A stretch of 64,000 bases of DNA from Ditylenchus dipsaci (Eukaryota; Nematoda; Chromadorea; Rhabditida; Anguinidae): contig SADC01001283.1 in NCBI GenBank assembly GCA_004194705.1, positions 868,001-932,000 on the forward strand, read 5' to 3'. The notes beneath the pieces are model-generated. The model worked only from the letters and a program-made list of their open reading frames with translations, was not told the origin of the DNA and made no database searches. The position numbers were made by a program, and so were the translations under genes. This document shows positions 62,812 to 64,000 of this stretch, piece by piece (the stretch's first letter is position 1; every line of letters starts with the position of its first letter).

Positions 62812-63079
62812 GTGAGTTAAATATTTTTAAGGGCACGCTGAAAGATGTTAAGGAGATAGTATCGACACGGTAGGATTTATCCAAGTTTTGTGTTTCTATT
62901 TAGAAAATGCACTAAAAATTTAAATGAAAAGAAGCGAAAAACCCCACCGAAAAACGGGCGGAACCCATCAAAAAGGTTGATCAGTCTTACATTGCATTTC
63001 GATCTTTAGGGGGTTTTTTTAGGGGGGGGTATTCGCTGCTAGCGCCGAATTTTGAAATTCTGATATTGCGGATATTCAT

Positions 63080-63949
63080 CCTAGGCTTGATCTTTAGGGG
63101 TCCGGCAGAATTCGGGATCGGGATTTAAAAAACTTTCGGGACTCCCGTCAAACAAAATTTCTTGTCTATAACTATATAGTTGACAATTTTAGAATTTCTC
63201 GTATATAATACGATAATAATTTTACAGTTATCAACCTACAGTTAATTTTATATTTTTCAATTTTAACTCTAGAGTGGTAAAACCCCAAATAGGTACACAT
63301 TATTACTGGGTGCCACGACTTGGTACAAATACGACTGGGTACAGGACCTTTTAAAAGTTATGGAAATTAAAATTTCTAAATTTCAAATTTGTGGCCCAAT
63401 TTTAATGAGCTCAATTTGAAATGGACCCAATTTACTCATCCTCGTGGATAACTGTAGAATTTCTGGTACTTTATACGAGAAATTTTAAAGTCATCAACGT
63501 AGAGTTTTTTGGACGGAACATTCCAGTGTTTATAGGATGAAAAATCGTGCAAAAAATCAGCTGCTTACTCACGGATAGTTGCTTTAGTGTGTCTGGGCCA
63601 CAGAGAAGGGTTTCAGCCGAAATATTATCTCACTGTCCATAATAATCAAGCTTTCAGACAATGTTCTTTATCTGAGAGATTAACAGGTAAAAACTTTTTA
63701 TTAAGTACAAATGACGACAAAAACGGCAACAAAAGCAAAAATGATAAGGTACACTTTAAAAACTAGTCTATTTTCGTACTGTAACAAAATAAATTTGAAT
63801 TCGGATTTTTCCGGGATTTTCGAAAAAGACCCGGCGGGATTCGGGATTTCGGAAATTTTTCCGGCGGATTCGGGATCGGAATTTTCAAAATTTTCGGAAT
63901 TCCCAAACGGGGAATCCCGTGGGATCACCGTCCCGAGATCAAGCCTAGT
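63080..63949. mobile_element. TIR element in PARP intron, CTAGGCTTGATCTCGGGA ends
   Basis: CTAGGCTTGATC at 63081 and GATCAAGCCTAG ending 63948 are inverted. Both ends carry words such as ATTCGGGATCGGGATT and CGGGATTCGGGATTTCGG. No ORF worth naming in between; a short frame on the minus strand at 63701-63928 is repeat-derived. Confidence 0.65.
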
Positions 63950-64000
63950 TAATCCGACTTTTAATTCTGCACAAGTTTGTCTGAGATCGCAACACCGAGT

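Overview
The window is nuclear DNA of an invertebrate metazoan. Its protein genes are cut by many short introns, the splice acceptors are mostly TTTCAG or TTTTAG (a consensus typical of nematodes), the DNA is AT-rich, and it is packed with DNA transposons. I lean towards a nematode or another small-bodied invertebrate with an expanded, repeat-rich genome, but the species cannot be named from the sequence.

Three host genes are recognisable. (1) The C-terminal part of an EBP2-like (EBNA1BP2) rRNA-processing protein lies on the minus strand at 1733-2230. (2) A Nuclear Factor I (NFI) transcription factor gene spans about 41 kb on the plus strand, from two alternative first exons (6793 and 7418) to a Ser/Asn/Thr-rich C-terminus near 47989. 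Its exons are 20-480 bp, while three of its introns are 7-14 kb and consist almost entirely of nested transposons. (3) A PARP-1-like poly(ADP-ribose) polymerase lies on the plus strand from 57840. It has zinc fingers 1 and 2, PADR1/zinc 3, WGR, the helical regulatory domain and the first part of the catalytic domain, and it runs off the right edge.

The coding mobile elements are: two FLYWCH-Mutator-like (MULE) lineages, one at 16.8-20.6 kb and one at 22.3-26.6 kb whose gene also carries a Ulp1-type cysteine protease; a 4.05-kb near-identical tandem duplication of the second one; a small LTR retrotransposon with gag, protease and an integrase remnant but no reverse transcriptase (42156-44693); and a degenerate pogo/Tigger (CENP-B/jerky-like) DDE transposase gene (51.8-55.4 kb) that has itself been invaded. 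All four coding elements inside NFI introns are antisense to NFI.

The remainder is dominated by non-autonomous elements of three architectures: (a) TA-flanked elements beginning CAGTC[A/G]A, each built from its own short 'word' repeated at the ends and often in the middle; (b) long near-perfect palindromes; (c) elements whose terminal inverted repeats are arrays of a 7-20 bp word. The covariation of the end word and the centre word between elements that share one core is the most unusual signal I see.

Conserved reading frames (NFI, EBP2, PARP, protease of the LTR element) are repeatedly broken by the loss of exactly one base in a short homopolymer, and the two MULE copies differ mainly by the same kind of indel. 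I read this as residual long-read assembly error rather than gene death, so exon phases below assume it where stated.
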